Shown here: one piece after another, positions 53,907-63,809 of the stretch
Position numbering within the stretch: position 1 is the stretch's first letter
How the letters are laid out: every line of letters begins with the position of its first letter
Source: Roseibium aquae
GTDB taxonomy: Bacteria; Pseudomonadota; Alphaproteobacteria; Rhizobiales; Stappiaceae
Assembly: GCF_008711285.1 (NCBI RefSeq)
Contig: NZ_VXDC01000002.1
Span: forward strand, 354,342-418,341
Reading direction: 5' to 3'
DNA: 64,000 nt
Made by a program: the position numbers and the translations under genes
Notes under the pieces: generated by a model
Database searches by the model: none
What the model was told of the DNA's origin: nothing
Seen by the model: only the letters and a program-made list of their open reading frames with translations

Positions 53907-54917
53907 TCACTGTTGGTTTTCGATTTCCGCTTTGAGCGGTCTGGCCATGAGGTTCAGCAGCGCGTCTTCGATGGACAAGTCCTGATCTATCATCGCCGCC
54001 ACGGTTTGACTGATCGGCAGCTCTACACAGAGCTTTGTCCCCAGCTCAACCGCGATCCGGGCGGAATGAGCACCTTCGGCCAGCGTGCCGCCGGCGTGAA
54101 TGAGGTCTGAAGCTGCAAGCCCTTCACCCAGTTTCATCCCAAAAGAGAAATTCCGGGATTGGGGGCTGGAACAGGTCAGCACGAGATCGCCCAGACCCGA
54201 CAGCCCGGTCAGCGTTTCGGCCTGCGCGCCCATGGCCGTCCCCAATCGCGTCAGTTCGGCGAACCCGCGTGCAGTAAGGGCCGCCTGGGCGCTGGCCCCA
54301 AGCTTTCGTCCCGCCACGGCACCACAGGCAATCGCCAGAACGTTCTTGAGCGCTCCGCCGATCTGCACGCCGATCAGGTCCTTTGAGGCATAGGGGCGAA
54401 ACGCCGGCGCAGCGAGGGCACGCGCCAAATCGTCTGCAAGGGCCAGTGTGTCCGAGGCGATCGTGACTGCCGTCGGTAGCCCTTTCGCAACGTCCTCCGC
54501 AAAACTCGGTCCCGACAATACGGCGACCTTGGCCTGCGGAAGAACCTCCTTGACGACCTGTGAGACCAACTGTCCCGTGCTGCGTTCGATGCCTTTCGAA
54601 CAGAGCACGATGGGCTTTTCGCCGGGGTCAATTTCGGCCAGAGCCTCGCACAGGGCGCGGGTCGTTTGCGCCGGGGTGACGAGCAGCAAAACGTCGCTTG
54701 CGGCGACGGCCGGCAAGCTGGTGGTTGCCGCGAACTCCTCGTCGAACGTGATTCCCCGCAGGTACCGGCTGTTCTGGTTCCGCGCCCGGATCTCTGAAAT
54801 GGTATTGGCGTCGCGTCCCCACAGGGTAACGTTCCGCCCGGCCCGGGCTGCCGTCAGCGCCAGGGCGGTTCCCCATGCCCCGGCACCGATAACGCCAATC
54901 GATTGCATGCGGATCAT
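53907..54917 (-). CDS. gpsA: Glycerol-3-phosphate dehydrogenase [NAD(P)+]
   Basis: Makes sn-glycerol-3-phosphate from dihydroxyacetone phosphate for phospholipid synthesis. It has 336 residues. The Rossmann GAGAWGTALA is near the N-terminus, and CSKGIE, LSGPSFAEDVAKGLPTAV, the catalytic Lys in GGALKNVLAIACG, and GLSGLGDLVLTCSSPQSRNFSFG follow. The ATG overlaps the Nudix stop (ATGA); ATG54908 (MQSIGV) is an alternative start. It is second in a five-gene operon. Confidence 0.96.
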   Translation of the reverse strand: MIRMQSIGVIGAGAWGTALALTAARAGRNVTLWGRDANTISEIRARNQNSRYLRGITFDEEFAATTSLPAVAASDVLLLVTPAQTTRALCEALAEIDPGEKPIVLCSKGIERSTGQLVSQVVKEVLPQAKVAVLSGPSFAEDVAKGLPTAVTIASDTLALADDLARALAAPAFRPYASKDLIGVQIGGALKNVLAIACGAVAGRKLGASAQAALTARGFAELTRLGTAMGAQAETLTGLSGLGDLVLTCSSPQSRNFSFGMKLGEGLAASDLIHAGGTLAEGAHSARIAVELGTKLCVELPISQTVAAMIDQDLSIEDALLNLMARPLKAEIENQQ

Positions 54918-55411
54918 CCGAGCTCCTGTGCAAGCCTGGACCGGAGTGCTGCGAGGGGCGCCCCGAACCCGGCATAGAAATTTCCGGGATCCATTGCACG
55001 CGGCGCCGACAGATCCAACCAGAACAATCGAAACCGGATCGGGTCACCGCCGAAACTCGGTGTCATTTCGAAGTGTTCCCATTCCTCGGCTGGAACGCGG
55101 GGCAGGCGCGCATGATACATGCGCCGCCGATGACTGCCACGGACGGGGCGTTCGGGTTCGCCTGATCCGGCCAGGTTCGGTGACTTTGGGCCGACAACGA
55201 AATCCTCGTCGAAAAACGGGGTGAGTGCGCAGTGAAGGCGTAGGCCTGTTTCTTCGGTGAACTCCCGGTGGGCCGCGATCAGATAACTTTCGCCCGGGTC
55301 CACGGTCCCGCCCGGAACCTGAAGGCCTATGGCCGGGTTGTCAGGCTCTTCGAAGACCAGCAGCCTGCTTCCGCAGGTCAGATAGACGTAGGCTTTGTGA
55401 AAAACGCGCAA
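54914..55411 (-). CDS. NUDIX hydrolase
   Basis: A 165-residue protein with a complete Nudix box GTVDPGESYLIAAHREFTEETGL (Gx5Ex7REUxEExGU) at about 34-56. A C-terminal domain follows (EWEHFEMTPSFGGDPIRFRLFWLDLSA). It likely hydrolyses a nucleoside diphosphate derivative; the substrate is unknown. First gene of the operon with gpsA, yciI, EVE and the methyltransferase. Confidence 0.9.
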   Translation of the reverse strand: MRVFHKAYVYLTCGSRLLVFEEPDNPAIGLQVPGGTVDPGESYLIAAHREFTEETGLRLHCALTPFFDEDFVVGPKSPNLAGSGEPERPVRGSHRRRMYHARLPRVPAEEWEHFEMTPSFGGDPIRFRLFWLDLSAPRAMDPGNFYAGFGAPLAALRSRLAQELG

Positions 55412-55635
55412 GGTTTCGCCCCTGGATGAATCACCAACATCTTTTTCCTAACAGCCCGGCTTGCCCCCTCCAAGCGGCATTGCCAACCGGTCTGTCCTGC
55501 TTTCAAAGGCAGAGGCTTCCTTATTTGAAAAAATTATTGTATTACAATAAATATTATTTGCAAAATATGTATCTACAATCTATCTGTTCCGTGCGTGCGC
55601 AGCCCCTTTCTCACTCATCTCAAGGAGACAAATGC

Positions 55636-56031
55636 GTGCAAGTGTATGGAAAACTTCTGGGTCCCATCGGGATCCTTTGTCTTGCCGCCAGCCTCGCAGC
55701 ATGCGGGCAGACCGGTTCCAACTACCAGCCGATCGTCGACGGCCCTCTGGGCTATACTTTTAATTCGGATCTGTCGCAGTGTCGGCAGCTTGCCGAAACG
55801 CATGCGCTCATGAACGATGACGCGCAAATGGCCGCACTCGGAGGTGCGGCGATCGGTGGTTTCATTGGGGCACTGGAAGCGGACGGCGATGATGTTGCCG
55901 GTTCGGCGGCCATTGGGGCCCTCGTCGGCGGTGCTATGGGCGCGGGCGAGGGCGCGATGGAGGCTCAGAGCAAGCGCAAGCAGATTGTCATGAACTGCAT
56001 GGCGGGCAGGGGCCATCGGGTAGTCGGCTAA
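55636..56031 (+). CDS. Glycine-zipper lipoprotein
   Basis: A 131-residue predicted lipoprotein. The leader [14 protein letters not shown] ends in a lipobox (LAAC) followed by GQTG. The mature part has a glycine-zipper segment ([42 protein letters not shown]) and a C-terminal conserved Cys in MNCMAGRGH. Such YMGG-like proteins sit in the outer membrane. The start is GTG55636 with AAGGAG eight bases upstream. An out-of-frame ATG55632 lies between. The stop overlaps the tsaD stop on the opposite strand. Confidence 0.8.
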   Translation: MQVYGKLLGPIGILCLAASLAACGQTGSNYQPIVDGPLGYTFNSDLSQCRQLAETHALMNDDAQMAALGGAAIGGFIGALEADGDDVAGSAAIGALVGGAMGAGEGAMEAQSKRKQIVMNCMAGRGHRVVG

Positions 56032-57131
56032 ACCTTCGCGCCTTTCTTCCCGGATCCCAGTACGGAGCCGCTTGTCTCATCGAGGGGCCAGCGTGGCCGC
56101 GGCGGCATGTCCATGTGATCAACGGGACCCATGGCCAGCCGTTCAATCCCGGCCCAAGCGATCATGGCGGCATTGTCGGTGCACAGTTTCATGGGCGGGG
56201 CCACGAACCTGGCGCCGGCCGCCTCACAGGCTTGCAACAGCGATTTTCGGATCTCGCCATTGGCTGCAACGCCGCCGGCGACAACGAGCGTTTTCGGTTG
56301 ATCCGGGAACCGGTCTGCGAACATGTCAAGGGCCCGGCTTGTCCTGGCGGCCAGCACGTTGGCGACGGCCGATTGGAAACCGGCACAAAGATCGCAAACC
56401 GTTTGCTCGTCGATCGGTTCGAGTTTCTTGGCCTGCGTCCGCAAAGCGGTTTTGAGGCCGGCGAAGGACATGTCTAGCCCTGGACGATCAAGGAGCGGAC
56501 GGGGAAGCGCGAAGCGGCCGGCGTCGCCCCGCCCGGCCATTTGTTCGACCGCCGGCCCCCCCGGGTACGGCAGGCCGAGGAGTTTCGCGGTCTTGTCGAA
56601 GGCTTCGCCGACGGCATCATCGATTGTGGTGCCCAGGCGTTCGTAGTCGCCGACGCCGCGAACCAAAAGAAACTGGCTGTGCCCGCCCGATACAAGGAGC
56701 AGCAGGAAAGGGAAATCGAGATCGTCCGTTAGGCGTGCGGTCAAAGCGTGACCTTCGAGATGGTTGACAGCCACCAGCGGTTTTCCGGCCGCCATTGCGA
56801 TCGCCTTTGCGGTCATGAAACCCACGATCACGCCGCCGATCAGTCCCGGACCCGCCGTGGCTGCAATGGCGTCGATGTCCTCCCAGTCACACTCTGCATC
56901 CCGCAGGGCCTGACTGATGATATCGTCCAAAACCTCAATATGCGCCCGCGCCGCGATTTCCGGGACGACCCCGCCAAACGCAAGATGGGCCTCGATCTGG
57001 GACCGGATGATGTTTGACCGTATTGTTTTGCCGTCCGGGCCGCTGACAACCGCCGCGGCGGTCTCGTCGCAACTGGTCTCGATACCCAGAACCGTCAGGC
57101 GTTTTTTCTCGTTTGTATTGACGAAAGTCAT
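56028..57131 (-). CDS. tsaD: tRNA N6-adenosine threonylcarbamoyltransferase
   Basis: Transfers threonylcarbamoyl to A37 of ANN-decoding tRNAs, with TsaB and TsaE. It has 367 residues. [15 protein letters not shown] at about 15-29 is the ASKHA start. Metal His are in [14 protein letters not shown] and [45 protein letters not shown] and [12 protein letters not shown] are conserved. ATG57131 is used. It is divergent from hemC and acts in the same t6A pathway as mtaB upstream in this window. Confidence 0.96.
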   Translation of the reverse strand: MTFVNTNEKKRLTVLGIETSCDETAAAVVSGPDGKTIRSNIIRSQIEAHLAFGGVVPEIAARAHIEVLDDIISQALRDAECDWEDIDAIAATAGPGLIGGVIVGFMTAKAIAMAAGKPLVAVNHLEGHALTARLTDDLDFPFLLLLVSGGHSQFLLVRGVGDYERLGTTIDDAVGEAFDKTAKLLGLPYPGGPAVEQMAGRGDAGRFALPRPLLDRPGLDMSFAGLKTALRTQAKKLEPIDEQTVCDLCAGFQSAVANVLAARTSRALDMFADRFPDQPKTLVVAGGVAANGEIRKSLLQACEAAGARFVAPPMKLCTDNAAMIAWAGIERLAMGPVDHMDMPPRPRWPLDETSGSVLGSGKKGAKV

Positions 57132-57229
57132 GGGTCTTGCTGCATTGGGGGTCTTGAGTTGAGTTCGGGCCGGCGACCGGCCCCATTTTGATATCCGCCG
57201 GAGGCGGGCTAACATCGGGATCAGATACC

Positions 57230-58153
57230 TTGCAATCAAGTCTTTTGCGAATCGGAACGCGCGGCAGCGCCCTTGCTCTCGCCCAGGCACATGAAACACG
57301 ATCCCGGTTGATGGCCGCGCACGATCTGCCAGAAAGCGCTTTCGAAATCGTTGTCATCAAGACCTCAGGGGACCAGATCCAGGATCGTCCGCTATCTGAA
57401 GTGGGCGGTAAAGGGCTGTTTACCAAGGAAATTGAGGACGCTCTGCTCGATGGCCGGATCGATCTTGCCGTCCATTCGTCAAAAGACATGCCAACTGTGC
57501 TGCCCGGCGGTTTGGCGATTACCGCGTTTTTGCCACGCGAGGATGTGCGCGATGCCTTCCTGTCACCCAAGGCCAAGACGCTCATGGACCTTCCGCACGG
57601 CGCGGTCGTGGGCTCCAGTTCCTTGCGGCGGCAAGCCATGATCAAGAGATTGCGGCCGGATATCGACGTCGTCATGTACCGGGGCAATCTGCAAACCCGC
57701 CTGCGCAAGCTGGAAGAGGGGCACGTCGATGCCACGCTTCTCGCCCACGCCGGGCTTCGCCGTCTCGAGTTGACACATGTGGTGACCAGTCTGCTCGAGC
57801 CGGAGGAGTTTCTCCCGGCCGTTGGGCAAGGGGCCATCTGTATCGAGAGCCGGATCGACGATCAGGCCACCCTCGATTTGCTCGCGCCGATCGATCATCT
57901 GGAAACGAAAATCCGGTTGACGGCCGAACGGGCGTTCCTTGCGGTGTTGGATGGGTCGTGCCGGACGCCGATCGGCGGGCTGGCCACGCTTAATGGAAGC
58001 CAACTGACCTTGAAGGGCATCATTGTGAAACCGGATGGGACAGAGGCTCATGAGGTCGAACGATCCGGTGAAGCGACCGGGGCGGAGGCGATCGGGAAGG
58101 CTGCGGGTGAGACTTTGAAAGCCCTGTCGGGTCCCGGTTTTCTGGCGGTCTGA
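57230..58153 (+). CDS. hemC: Hydroxymethylbilane synthase (porphobilinogen deaminase)
   Basis: Condenses four porphobilinogens into hydroxymethylbilane for heme and other tetrapyrroles. It has 307 residues. [14 protein letters not shown] opens the protein, then [19 protein letters not shown], and the dipyrromethane-cofactor Cys in [10 protein letters not shown] at about 243-252. TTG57230 ([13 protein letters not shown]) gives the family length; a longer start at TTG57188 is possible. hemD follows within seven bases. Confidence 0.95.
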   Translation: MQSSLLRIGTRGSALALAQAHETRSRLMAAHDLPESAFEIVVIKTSGDQIQDRPLSEVGGKGLFTKEIEDALLDGRIDLAVHSSKDMPTVLPGGLAITAFLPREDVRDAFLSPKAKTLMDLPHGAVVGSSSLRRQAMIKRLRPDIDVVMYRGNLQTRLRKLEEGHVDATLLAHAGLRRLELTHVVTSLLEPEEFLPAVGQGAICIESRIDDQATLDLLAPIDHLETKIRLTAERAFLAVLDGSCRTPIGGLATLNGSQLTLKGIIVKPDGTEAHEVERSGEATGAEAIGKAAGETLKALSGPGFLAV

Positions 58154-58159
58154 TCGGCT

Positions 58160-58867
58160 GTGCGGTTTCTCGTTACCCGCCCTCAGCCCGAGTGTGGGCG
58201 TACGGCCCGGAAAATACGGGCTCTCGGGCACGAGGCCGATGAAATGCCGTTGCTGGAACAGACCGTCACGATTCCTGATCGCCTTGACTTGCAGGCCATC
58301 TCAGCGCTCGCAGTCACCAGCGCACGGATCGCGCCGATCCTTGCCGGGCACAATCAGTTCCCGGCGTTGCGAACACTTTCGGTCTACGCAGTGGGAGACC
58401 GCACGGCCAACGCGCTCCGGCAAGCGGGCTGGCCCCATGTGATCTCGGCCGCAGGGGCGGTCGATGATCTTGTGGATCTGATTGCGGGCCGGCACCGCGA
58501 CGGTTCTATCCTCTATGTCGCGGCCGGCGATCGCGCTGGGGATCTGGAAAAAGCGCTCTCCGATCGCGATATAGAGTGCCATGTCTGCGAAGCTTACCGA
58601 ATGATCAAGCTAACCCGACTGGACGATGCGATCGAAAAGCGGCTTCAGATGGGCGCATACGCCGGCATCCTTGTTTTTTCGCGGCGCACCGCAGAGGCGT
58701 TCGCGGATATCGTCAGGTCATTCAAATGGCGGACACGGGCTTCGAATTTGCCGGTTTACGCCATTTCGTCGCAGGCTGGCGAGCCGCTCAGGGGCATGGC
58801 GAACCTTGAGGTGGCGGACGAACCGACCGAAGATGCCGTCCTGCGCGCGGCATTAAGCATCCCTTAA
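58160..58867 (+). CDS. hemD: Uroporphyrinogen-III synthase
   Basis: Cyclises hydroxymethylbilane with D-ring inversion. Its 235 residues match the family, which is weakly conserved. Visible marks are RFLVTRPQPECGRTARKIRALGHEADEMPLLEQ, AVTSARIAPIL, YAVGDRTANALRQAGW, ILYVAAGDRAGDLEKAL and VFSRRTAEAFADIV. GTG58160 is the start. Identity is supported by its place between hemC and the mitofilin and hemY genes. Confidence 0.9.
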   Translation: MRFLVTRPQPECGRTARKIRALGHEADEMPLLEQTVTIPDRLDLQAISALAVTSARIAPILAGHNQFPALRTLSVYAVGDRTANALRQAGWPHVISAAGAVDDLVDLIAGRHRDGSILYVAAGDRAGDLEKALSDRDIECHVCEAYRMIKLTRLDDAIEKRLQMGAYAGILVFSRRTAEAFADIVRSFKWRTRASNLPVYAISSQAGEPLRGMANLEVADEPTEDAVLRAALSIP

Positions 58868-58983
58868 CCGCGACCGGCGAGTCCTGTCTTCGCACCGCGG
58901 AAAAGACTTCGGCGCAACCGCTATCGCGACAGGGCCGCGTGTGTATAGTAGACAACAGGAAAGCGGGGGCAGGAGGACAGCAT

Positions 58984-60942
58984 ATGGCATCGGACAAGGA
59001 CCCCAAGGATCCAAAGGGACAGGAACCGGCCTCATCGGCGTCACGCTCCAAATCTTCGCCCGACAAGGACAAGCCAGCGGCGGACAACCGGGTCAAGGCT
59101 TCTGGCCAGACAAGTGTGTCCAGCACTTCAAAGCGCCCCGTTACCATTGATTTGAAACCCGAAAAAGTCGAGGCCAAGGCGCCTGAAAAGAGCGCGGCGG
59201 CAGCAAGTGACAAGACGCCGGATAAAGAAGGGTCCAAGGCCGGATCCGACAGCGGCAAGCCCGCTTGGGGCGGTGCGTCCGCGAAGACGGATGAGGCAAA
59301 ACCGGCTGCGGCGTCACCGTCGGCCGGGACCGGTTCGGCCGGCGCCGGGTCCGCCTCGGCGGATCCCAAGGCCGGTGCAACCTCGTCCATGCCGGCACCC
59401 TCCCCGGCATCGGCAGCCACGTCCGCAGCTGGCTCGGCATCCGCAAAGCCGTCAGATCCCAAATCAGCGGATACGGCGGCAAAGGCTGCTACCGCAGGCT
59501 CCGGCAAGCCGTCGCAATCCGGTGAAAAACCGGGTGGTCCGGCTGGTGCGGCCAAATCTCAGGCCGGCAGTTTCTCCGGTAAACCCGAGCCCAGTGCCGC
59601 TGGCGCCGGTTTCGGAGGTTTGCTGGCGGCCGCCATTGTTGGCGGAGCGCTGGTACTGGGCGGCGGTTATGCGCTCCAGTCGTCCGGGGTCATCAATCTG
59701 GGCGGCGGATTGGATGATGAAGCCCGGCAAGCAATGGTGGCGGCGCAATCCCGTATCGCGGATCTGGAAACGCAACTGTCCGCCCTCGGCCAATCCGCGG
59801 ACTCGACGGATGTGGAAGGTCTGGTCAGCGAACTCGGCGACCGTTTGAGCGCCCTGGAAAACGCGGGAACCGATGCGCAGAGCGCGGCGGCTGGCGGGTT
59901 GGCGGAGTTGCGCCAGCAGGTCGCCGCCCTTGAAGACCGGCTGACATCTGCCGCATCCGGGACAACTGACCCCGGCGGTGGACCGGCGGCCCCACCGGCC
60001 GATCTGCAGCCGCTTCAAGACAGCATCGCAGCGTTGCAGGGCCAGGTGGAAACCCTTCAGTCGGCCGCAGCGGACGCAACGAGCCTCCAGGCGGAGGTAG
60101 GGTCGGTGTCCGGATCCATGGAGACCGTTCAAGCGTCGATTGCGGACATCCGCTCGGCCCTTGCTACGGTTGAAACGCGGTTAGATAACACAGAGACGAC
60201 CGCGAAAGCGGCGCAAACGGCGGTTTCGACCTCCGACACCTCGCTCAAGACCCTGGCGGACGCACAAGCGCGTGCCAATGAGACGCTGGCGAGCCTGTCG
60301 GCAGAAATACAGTCTCTCGGCGACGTCAACAAGGCCGCCGTCGAGAGCATCCGGACCGAGATCCAGACCTTGTCCGAACGGGTGGCGGCGGTGGAGGCCA
60401 CAATGGGCGACGCGACTGCCCGTGAAGTCGCCGCCCGTGCGCTTTCTGTTTCGGCCCTCAAATCGGCAGTTGATTCCGGCAGGCCATTCGAGACGGAACT
60501 GGCTGCGGTCAAGGCCGGGTTGCCGGAGGGAACCGATGTGAGCGCGCTGGAGACTTATGCCCGGGAGGGCGTGCAGCCCGTTTCCGTTCTGATCGCCGAG
60601 TTTCCAGCGGTGGCGCGTTCGATCCATGCAACCTTCACCAAGGCCGATCCATCGGAAGACGTGCTGGACAGCTTGTGGGCCAGTGCGCGCTCCATCGTGT
60701 CCGTTCGCGGGCCGGGCGACGCGGATGGAACGGGCGCGTCAGCAACCCTGCGCCGGATGGAAAACGCCGTGTCGAGCGGAAATCTTGACGCTGCTCTGGA
60801 AGCCTATGGTGATCTGCCTGCGCAGGCCCAAAGCGCGGCCGAGGACTGGGTCGCGCGGGCGAGGGCGCGTGTGGCCGTAGATGACCTGACGGACAAGGCC
60901 TCCTCGGAGGTGCTGTCGGCACTCGCGAACCGCGATAGCTGA
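58984..60942 (+). CDS. Mitofilin (Mic60) family membrane protein
   Basis: A 652-residue inner-membrane protein. Residues 1-200 are a low-complexity region rich in Ala, Ser, Pro and Lys. One transmembrane helix lies at about 210-235 (GGLLAAAIVGGALVLGGGYAL). A coiled coil of about 200 residues follows. The C-terminal mitofilin-type domain (ALKSAVDSGRPFETELAAVKAGLPEG, LIAEFPAVARSIH, AALEAYGDLPAQAQSAAEDWVARARAR) ends the protein. Alphaproteobacterial Mic60 homologues are known to shape intracytoplasmic membranes and commonly sit in heme operons. GGAGGA precedes ATG58984. Confidence 0.85.
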   Translation: MASDKDPKDPKGQEPASSASRSKSSPDKDKPAADNRVKASGQTSVSSTSKRPVTIDLKPEKVEAKAPEKSAAAASDKTPDKEGSKAGSDSGKPAWGGASAKTDEAKPAAASPSAGTGSAGAGSASADPKAGATSSMPAPSPASAATSAAGSASAKPSDPKSADTAAKAATAGSGKPSQSGEKPGGPAGAAKSQAGSFSGKPEPSAAGAGFGGLLAAAIVGGALVLGGGYALQSSGVINLGGGLDDEARQAMVAAQSRIADLETQLSALGQSADSTDVEGLVSELGDRLSALENAGTDAQSAAAGGLAELRQQVAALEDRLTSAASGTTDPGGGPAAPPADLQPLQDSIAALQGQVETLQSAAADATSLQAEVGSVSGSMETVQASIADIRSALATVETRLDNTETTAKAAQTAVSTSDTSLKTLADAQARANETLASLSAEIQSLGDVNKAAVESIRTEIQTLSERVAAVEATMGDATAREVAARALSVSALKSAVDSGRPFETELAAVKAGLPEGTDVSALETYAREGVQPVSVLIAEFPAVARSIHATFTKADPSEDVLDSLWASARSIVSVRGPGDADGTGASATLRRMENAVSSGNLDAALEAYGDLPAQAQSAAEDWVARARARVAVDDLTDKASSEVLSALANRDS

Positions 60943-61029
60943 CAGGCCGCATGGGCGGGAGGCTCCGCCGGTGTGACCGCAATGATGTGACAGGCCGACT
61001 GGCCGAGGGACTATTGGGAGCGTTATGGC

Positions 61030-63105
61030 ATGATCCGCGTCCTCTTGTTTTTTGCCCTGCTGTTCGTGGTGGCATTGGGCTTTGCCTGGATGGCCGATCT
61101 GCCCGGTGTTATCTCGGTGAGCTGGCAGGGCTATGTCTGGGAGCAGCCACCGGCTGTGGCCGTTGTGGTCCTCTCGGTTCTGCTGGGCATCTTTTTGGCG
61201 ATCGTCTGGGCCATCCGCGTGGTGATGAATTCGCCGAAGATCGCCTCGCGGTTTTTCAAGCGCCGCCGCAAGGACAAAGGGTATGAGGCCCTGTCCCATG
61301 GCCTCATCGCTCTGGGCACGGGCAATGCGAAACTGGCCCGCCGCTACGCGCTCGATGCCGAGAAGCTGTTGCCGAAAGAGCCAGCGGCCCGACTGCTTCT
61401 GGCTCAGACGGCCCAGCTTGCTGGCAAGGATGAGGAGGCGCGCGGCCGGTTCGAGGCCATGCTCGACGATCCGCAAACGCGGGCACTTGGATTGCACGGC
61501 CTTTTCGTCGAGGCGGAACGCCAGGGAGAACCGGTCGCCGCGCGGCACTATGCCGAGGAAGCCGTGCGTGAAGTGCCTGGGCTCGAGTGGGCGGGCAAGG
61601 CGGTTCTGGGCTACCAGGCGGTCGCGGGGGATTGGGAGACGGCCCTCAAATCCCTGGAGCGCAATTACACGTCCAAACTCATCGACAAAAAATCCTATCG
61701 CCGGCAACGGGCGGTGCTGTTGACGGCGTCGGCGGCGGTTCTGGAGGACCAGGACCCAGAACGGGCCTTTGTCCAGGCCAAGGAAGCCCATGGACTTGCG
61801 CCGTCTCTCGTCCCCGCCGCAGTGCTCGCGTCGCGCCTTGCCACCCGGCGCGGCGATATCCGTAAGGCTTCAAAGGTCATCGAGGCGACCTGGAAGCTGT
61901 CCCCGCATCCGGATCTGGCGCAAACCTACGCCCATGTGCGGACCGGGGATTCAGCCGTCGACCGGTTGAAGAGGGTCAAGGTTCTGGCCGGCCTGCGCAG
62001 CAACACCTCGATCGGGGCCTTGGTGATCGCACGGGCCGCGATGGAGGCAAGGGAATTCGATGAAGCGCGGGAGCAGTTGAAAAAGGTTCTGCGCGCGGAG
62101 CCAACCCGGTCCGCTTTCGTGATGATGGCCGAGTTGGAGGAACTCGAACACGGGGATCGCGGGCGCATGCGCGATTGGCTGGCCCGGGCCGTTCACGCGC
62201 CCTCGGACATGGCTTGGGTTGCGGATGGCATCGTGTCCAACGAATGGCACGCCGTGTCTCCCGTGACAGGCCGATTGGACGCGTTCGAATGGACAACGCC
62301 GCCAAGTGCGCCGGACAAGGGCCCCGCCTTGACCCTGGAGGACGGTTTGTTCGAACCGCCGCTTCCGGTCGTGCCTGCGCCGCTGACCGGCAGCCCCGCC
62401 GCATTTGCCGAAGCCGAAGAGCTTCAGCCTGGTGCTGATCCGCAGTCGCATCAGCAGAGCGCTGGTGCAGCGCCCTTGGACGAAGTCGGGCCTCAAAAAG
62501 CCGCCGCTGGCGAAAATTCGCCGGCTGAGCTGCCCAAGTCGCCGGCCAAGACCCCGGCCAAGTCGCCGGCCAAGTCGCCGGCCAAAACCCCGGCCAGCGA
62601 TCAGATCGCGGCGGCCAGCACACCGGTCTCGCCGTCTCAATCCGATCCGGACGAGCCACCGGCCCGTCCGTCTTCCATCGCGCCCAGCCCCGCGCCACTG
62701 TCCAGGACCGGGGTCGAGGGAACGGTGGATGATTACAAGTCGGCGCCGGCCATCACCGCCTTGCCGGACTATCCGGACAACCCGTCTGCCGCCCCACCTG
62801 CCGCCCCGGCCGGACCCGGTCGCGTGCCGTCCGGCGAGGGGCACTCCGCAGATCGGGGGCCGGGCACTGGTGACCGGTCGAACGGTTTTCATGCCGCTTC
62901 GCCGGCGACCGGCCGGTCTCATGAGGCGCCGCCCCGGGGCGCGGCTACCCAGGACGCCGCAAGCGCCGAGGCGCCGGAAAACGGACCCTCTGGAAGGGAC
63001 GACACCAAACAGCTTCCCTATGTCCTTGGGCGGATGCCGGACGATCCCGGACCCGAGGACGAAACAGCTGGGGCACCCAAAGCCCGGACGGGTTTCTTCA
63101 ACTGA
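61030..63105 (+). CDS. hemY: Heme biosynthesis HemY N-terminal/TPR protein
   Basis: A 691-residue inner-membrane protein. Two N-terminal hydrophobic helices (residues 1-20 and about 42-65) and a HemY_N segment (WMADLPGVISVSWQGYVWE) precede TPR-like helices at about 85-415. From about residue 430 the tail is Pro/Ala/Ser-rich and disordered, with an S/T-P-A-K repeat near 502-520. HemY-type TPR proteins are assigned to heme metabolism mainly by operon context; the exact role is unproven. It ends the hemC-hemD-mitofilin-hemY series. Confidence 0.88.
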   Translation: MIRVLLFFALLFVVALGFAWMADLPGVISVSWQGYVWEQPPAVAVVVLSVLLGIFLAIVWAIRVVMNSPKIASRFFKRRRKDKGYEALSHGLIALGTGNAKLARRYALDAEKLLPKEPAARLLLAQTAQLAGKDEEARGRFEAMLDDPQTRALGLHGLFVEAERQGEPVAARHYAEEAVREVPGLEWAGKAVLGYQAVAGDWETALKSLERNYTSKLIDKKSYRRQRAVLLTASAAVLEDQDPERAFVQAKEAHGLAPSLVPAAVLASRLATRRGDIRKASKVIEATWKLSPHPDLAQTYAHVRTGDSAVDRLKRVKVLAGLRSNTSIGALVIARAAMEAREFDEAREQLKKVLRAEPTRSAFVMMAELEELEHGDRGRMRDWLARAVHAPSDMAWVADGIVSNEWHAVSPVTGRLDAFEWTTPPSAPDKGPALTLEDGLFEPPLPVVPAPLTGSPAAFAEAEELQPGADPQSHQQSAGAAPLDEVGPQKAAAGENSPAELPKSPAKTPAKSPAKSPAKTPASDQIAAASTPVSPSQSDPDEPPARPSSIAPSPAPLSRTGVEGTVDDYKSAPAITALPDYPDNPSAAPPAAPAGPGRVPSGEGHSADRGPGTGDRSNGFHAASPATGRSHEAPPRGAATQDAASAEAPENGPSGRDDTKQLPYVLGRMPDDPGPEDETAGAPKARTGFFN
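62537..62594 (+). repeat. Tandem 12-base repeat inside hemY
   Basis: About five copies of a 12-base unit of form tcgccggccaag/accccggccaag encode S/T-P-A-K repeats. Slippage here could change tail length between strains. Confidence 0.75.
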
Positions 63106-63388
63106 TCCGGCGGAAAATGCGCGGGCCCGCGCGGCGGGCCGTTCATGAGAAAGTCGGAGCAAGGGGAAAACCCCCTTGCACTTTTGAAGCCGCTCCGCTA
63201 ATTAGCGCGGCGTTCGGACATGAGGCTGGCGCCTGCATCTCCGGAGGAAATTGGCCCGCTTTGCCTGCCCGGTGAAAAACGTCATTGGGAATTGGCGGGC
63301 GCGTCAGCGAATGACGTTCGAAGCCAGAAGCCTGGCGAGGACATGAAGAACATAGTACGGCGATAGTAGATCGCTCTTCGTTTGGTAG
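63106..63388. other. Intergenic region before tRNA-Thr
   Basis: About 280 bases after hemY. A GC-rich partial palindrome near 63120-63145 (GGCCCGC...GCGGGCC) has no U-tract. The rest probably holds the tRNA promoter. No gene seen. Confidence 0.35.
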
Positions 63389-63464
63389 GCCGCTTTAGCT
63401 CAGTTGGTAGAGCACATCATTCGTAATGATGGGGTCACGTGTTCGAGTCACGTAAGCGGCACCA
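63389..63464 (+). tRNA. tRNA-Thr (anticodon CGU)
   Basis: The acceptor GCCGCUU pairs with AAGCGGC. The D-arm is GCUCAGUUGGUAGAGC. The anticodon stem CAUCA/UGAUG encloses loop UUCGUAA with anticodon CGU. The T-arm is CGUGUUCGAGUCACG and CCA is encoded. It decodes ACG. Confidence 0.95.
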
Positions 63465-63541
63465 GCCAACCCTCTGAATTTCAATCTACAATCAGAACGA
63501 CAGGCAGTTTCGAGTCTGCCGACTTGGTGTCCGATTAGACC

Positions 63542-63724
63542 CTACTCATCCGGTATGGAGTCGAGCGCGGCAAGAAGGCGGTCGAAAAGCTCTGTTGGAT
63601 TCTCACCTATCGCCTTTGCCAACGCCACGAATTCGACGACATCCAATCGCCGCTCCCCGCCTTCGACTTTGGCGACGTAGGATTGCGGCTTTCCGAGCCG
63701 GTCAGCCACGTCCTGCTGCGTCAA
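63542..63724 (-). CDS. XRE-family helix-turn-helix regulator, 5' end unclear
   Basis: A frame encoding TQQDVADRLGKPQSYVAKVEGGERRLDVVEFVALAKAIG, a complete Cro/CI-type helix-turn-helix core. The listed start TTG63724 cuts off helix 1. The same frame continues upstream to about 63805 with plausible family sequence (NTRRTLINARKRSGL) but contains no ATG or GTG before a TGA. An ATG at 63809 lies one frame away. The gene is therefore either started at a rare codon or frameshifted. It lies 77 bases 3' of tRNA-Thr in convergent orientation. Confidence 0.55.
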   Translation of the reverse strand: MTQQDVADRLGKPQSYVAKVEGGERRLDVVEFVALAKAIGENPTELFDRLLAALDSIPDE

Positions 63725-63809
63725 GCCGCTTCGCTTCCGCGCGTTGATCAGGGTCCGGCGAGTGTTTTGCGAAGTCTTCCTGGGCCTTTGCGGTTTCGTG
63801 TATGATCAT

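Noticed and set aside
62521..62600. Short tandem repeats considered as a CRISPR array
   Set aside because: Units are 12 bases, contiguous, and encode S/T-P-A-K within hemY; there are no spacers. No CRISPR array or cas gene was seen in the window.
61951..63162. 403-codon minus-strand frame opposite hemY
   Set aside because: Arises from the low-complexity hemY tail; Arg/Gly-rich and without homology.
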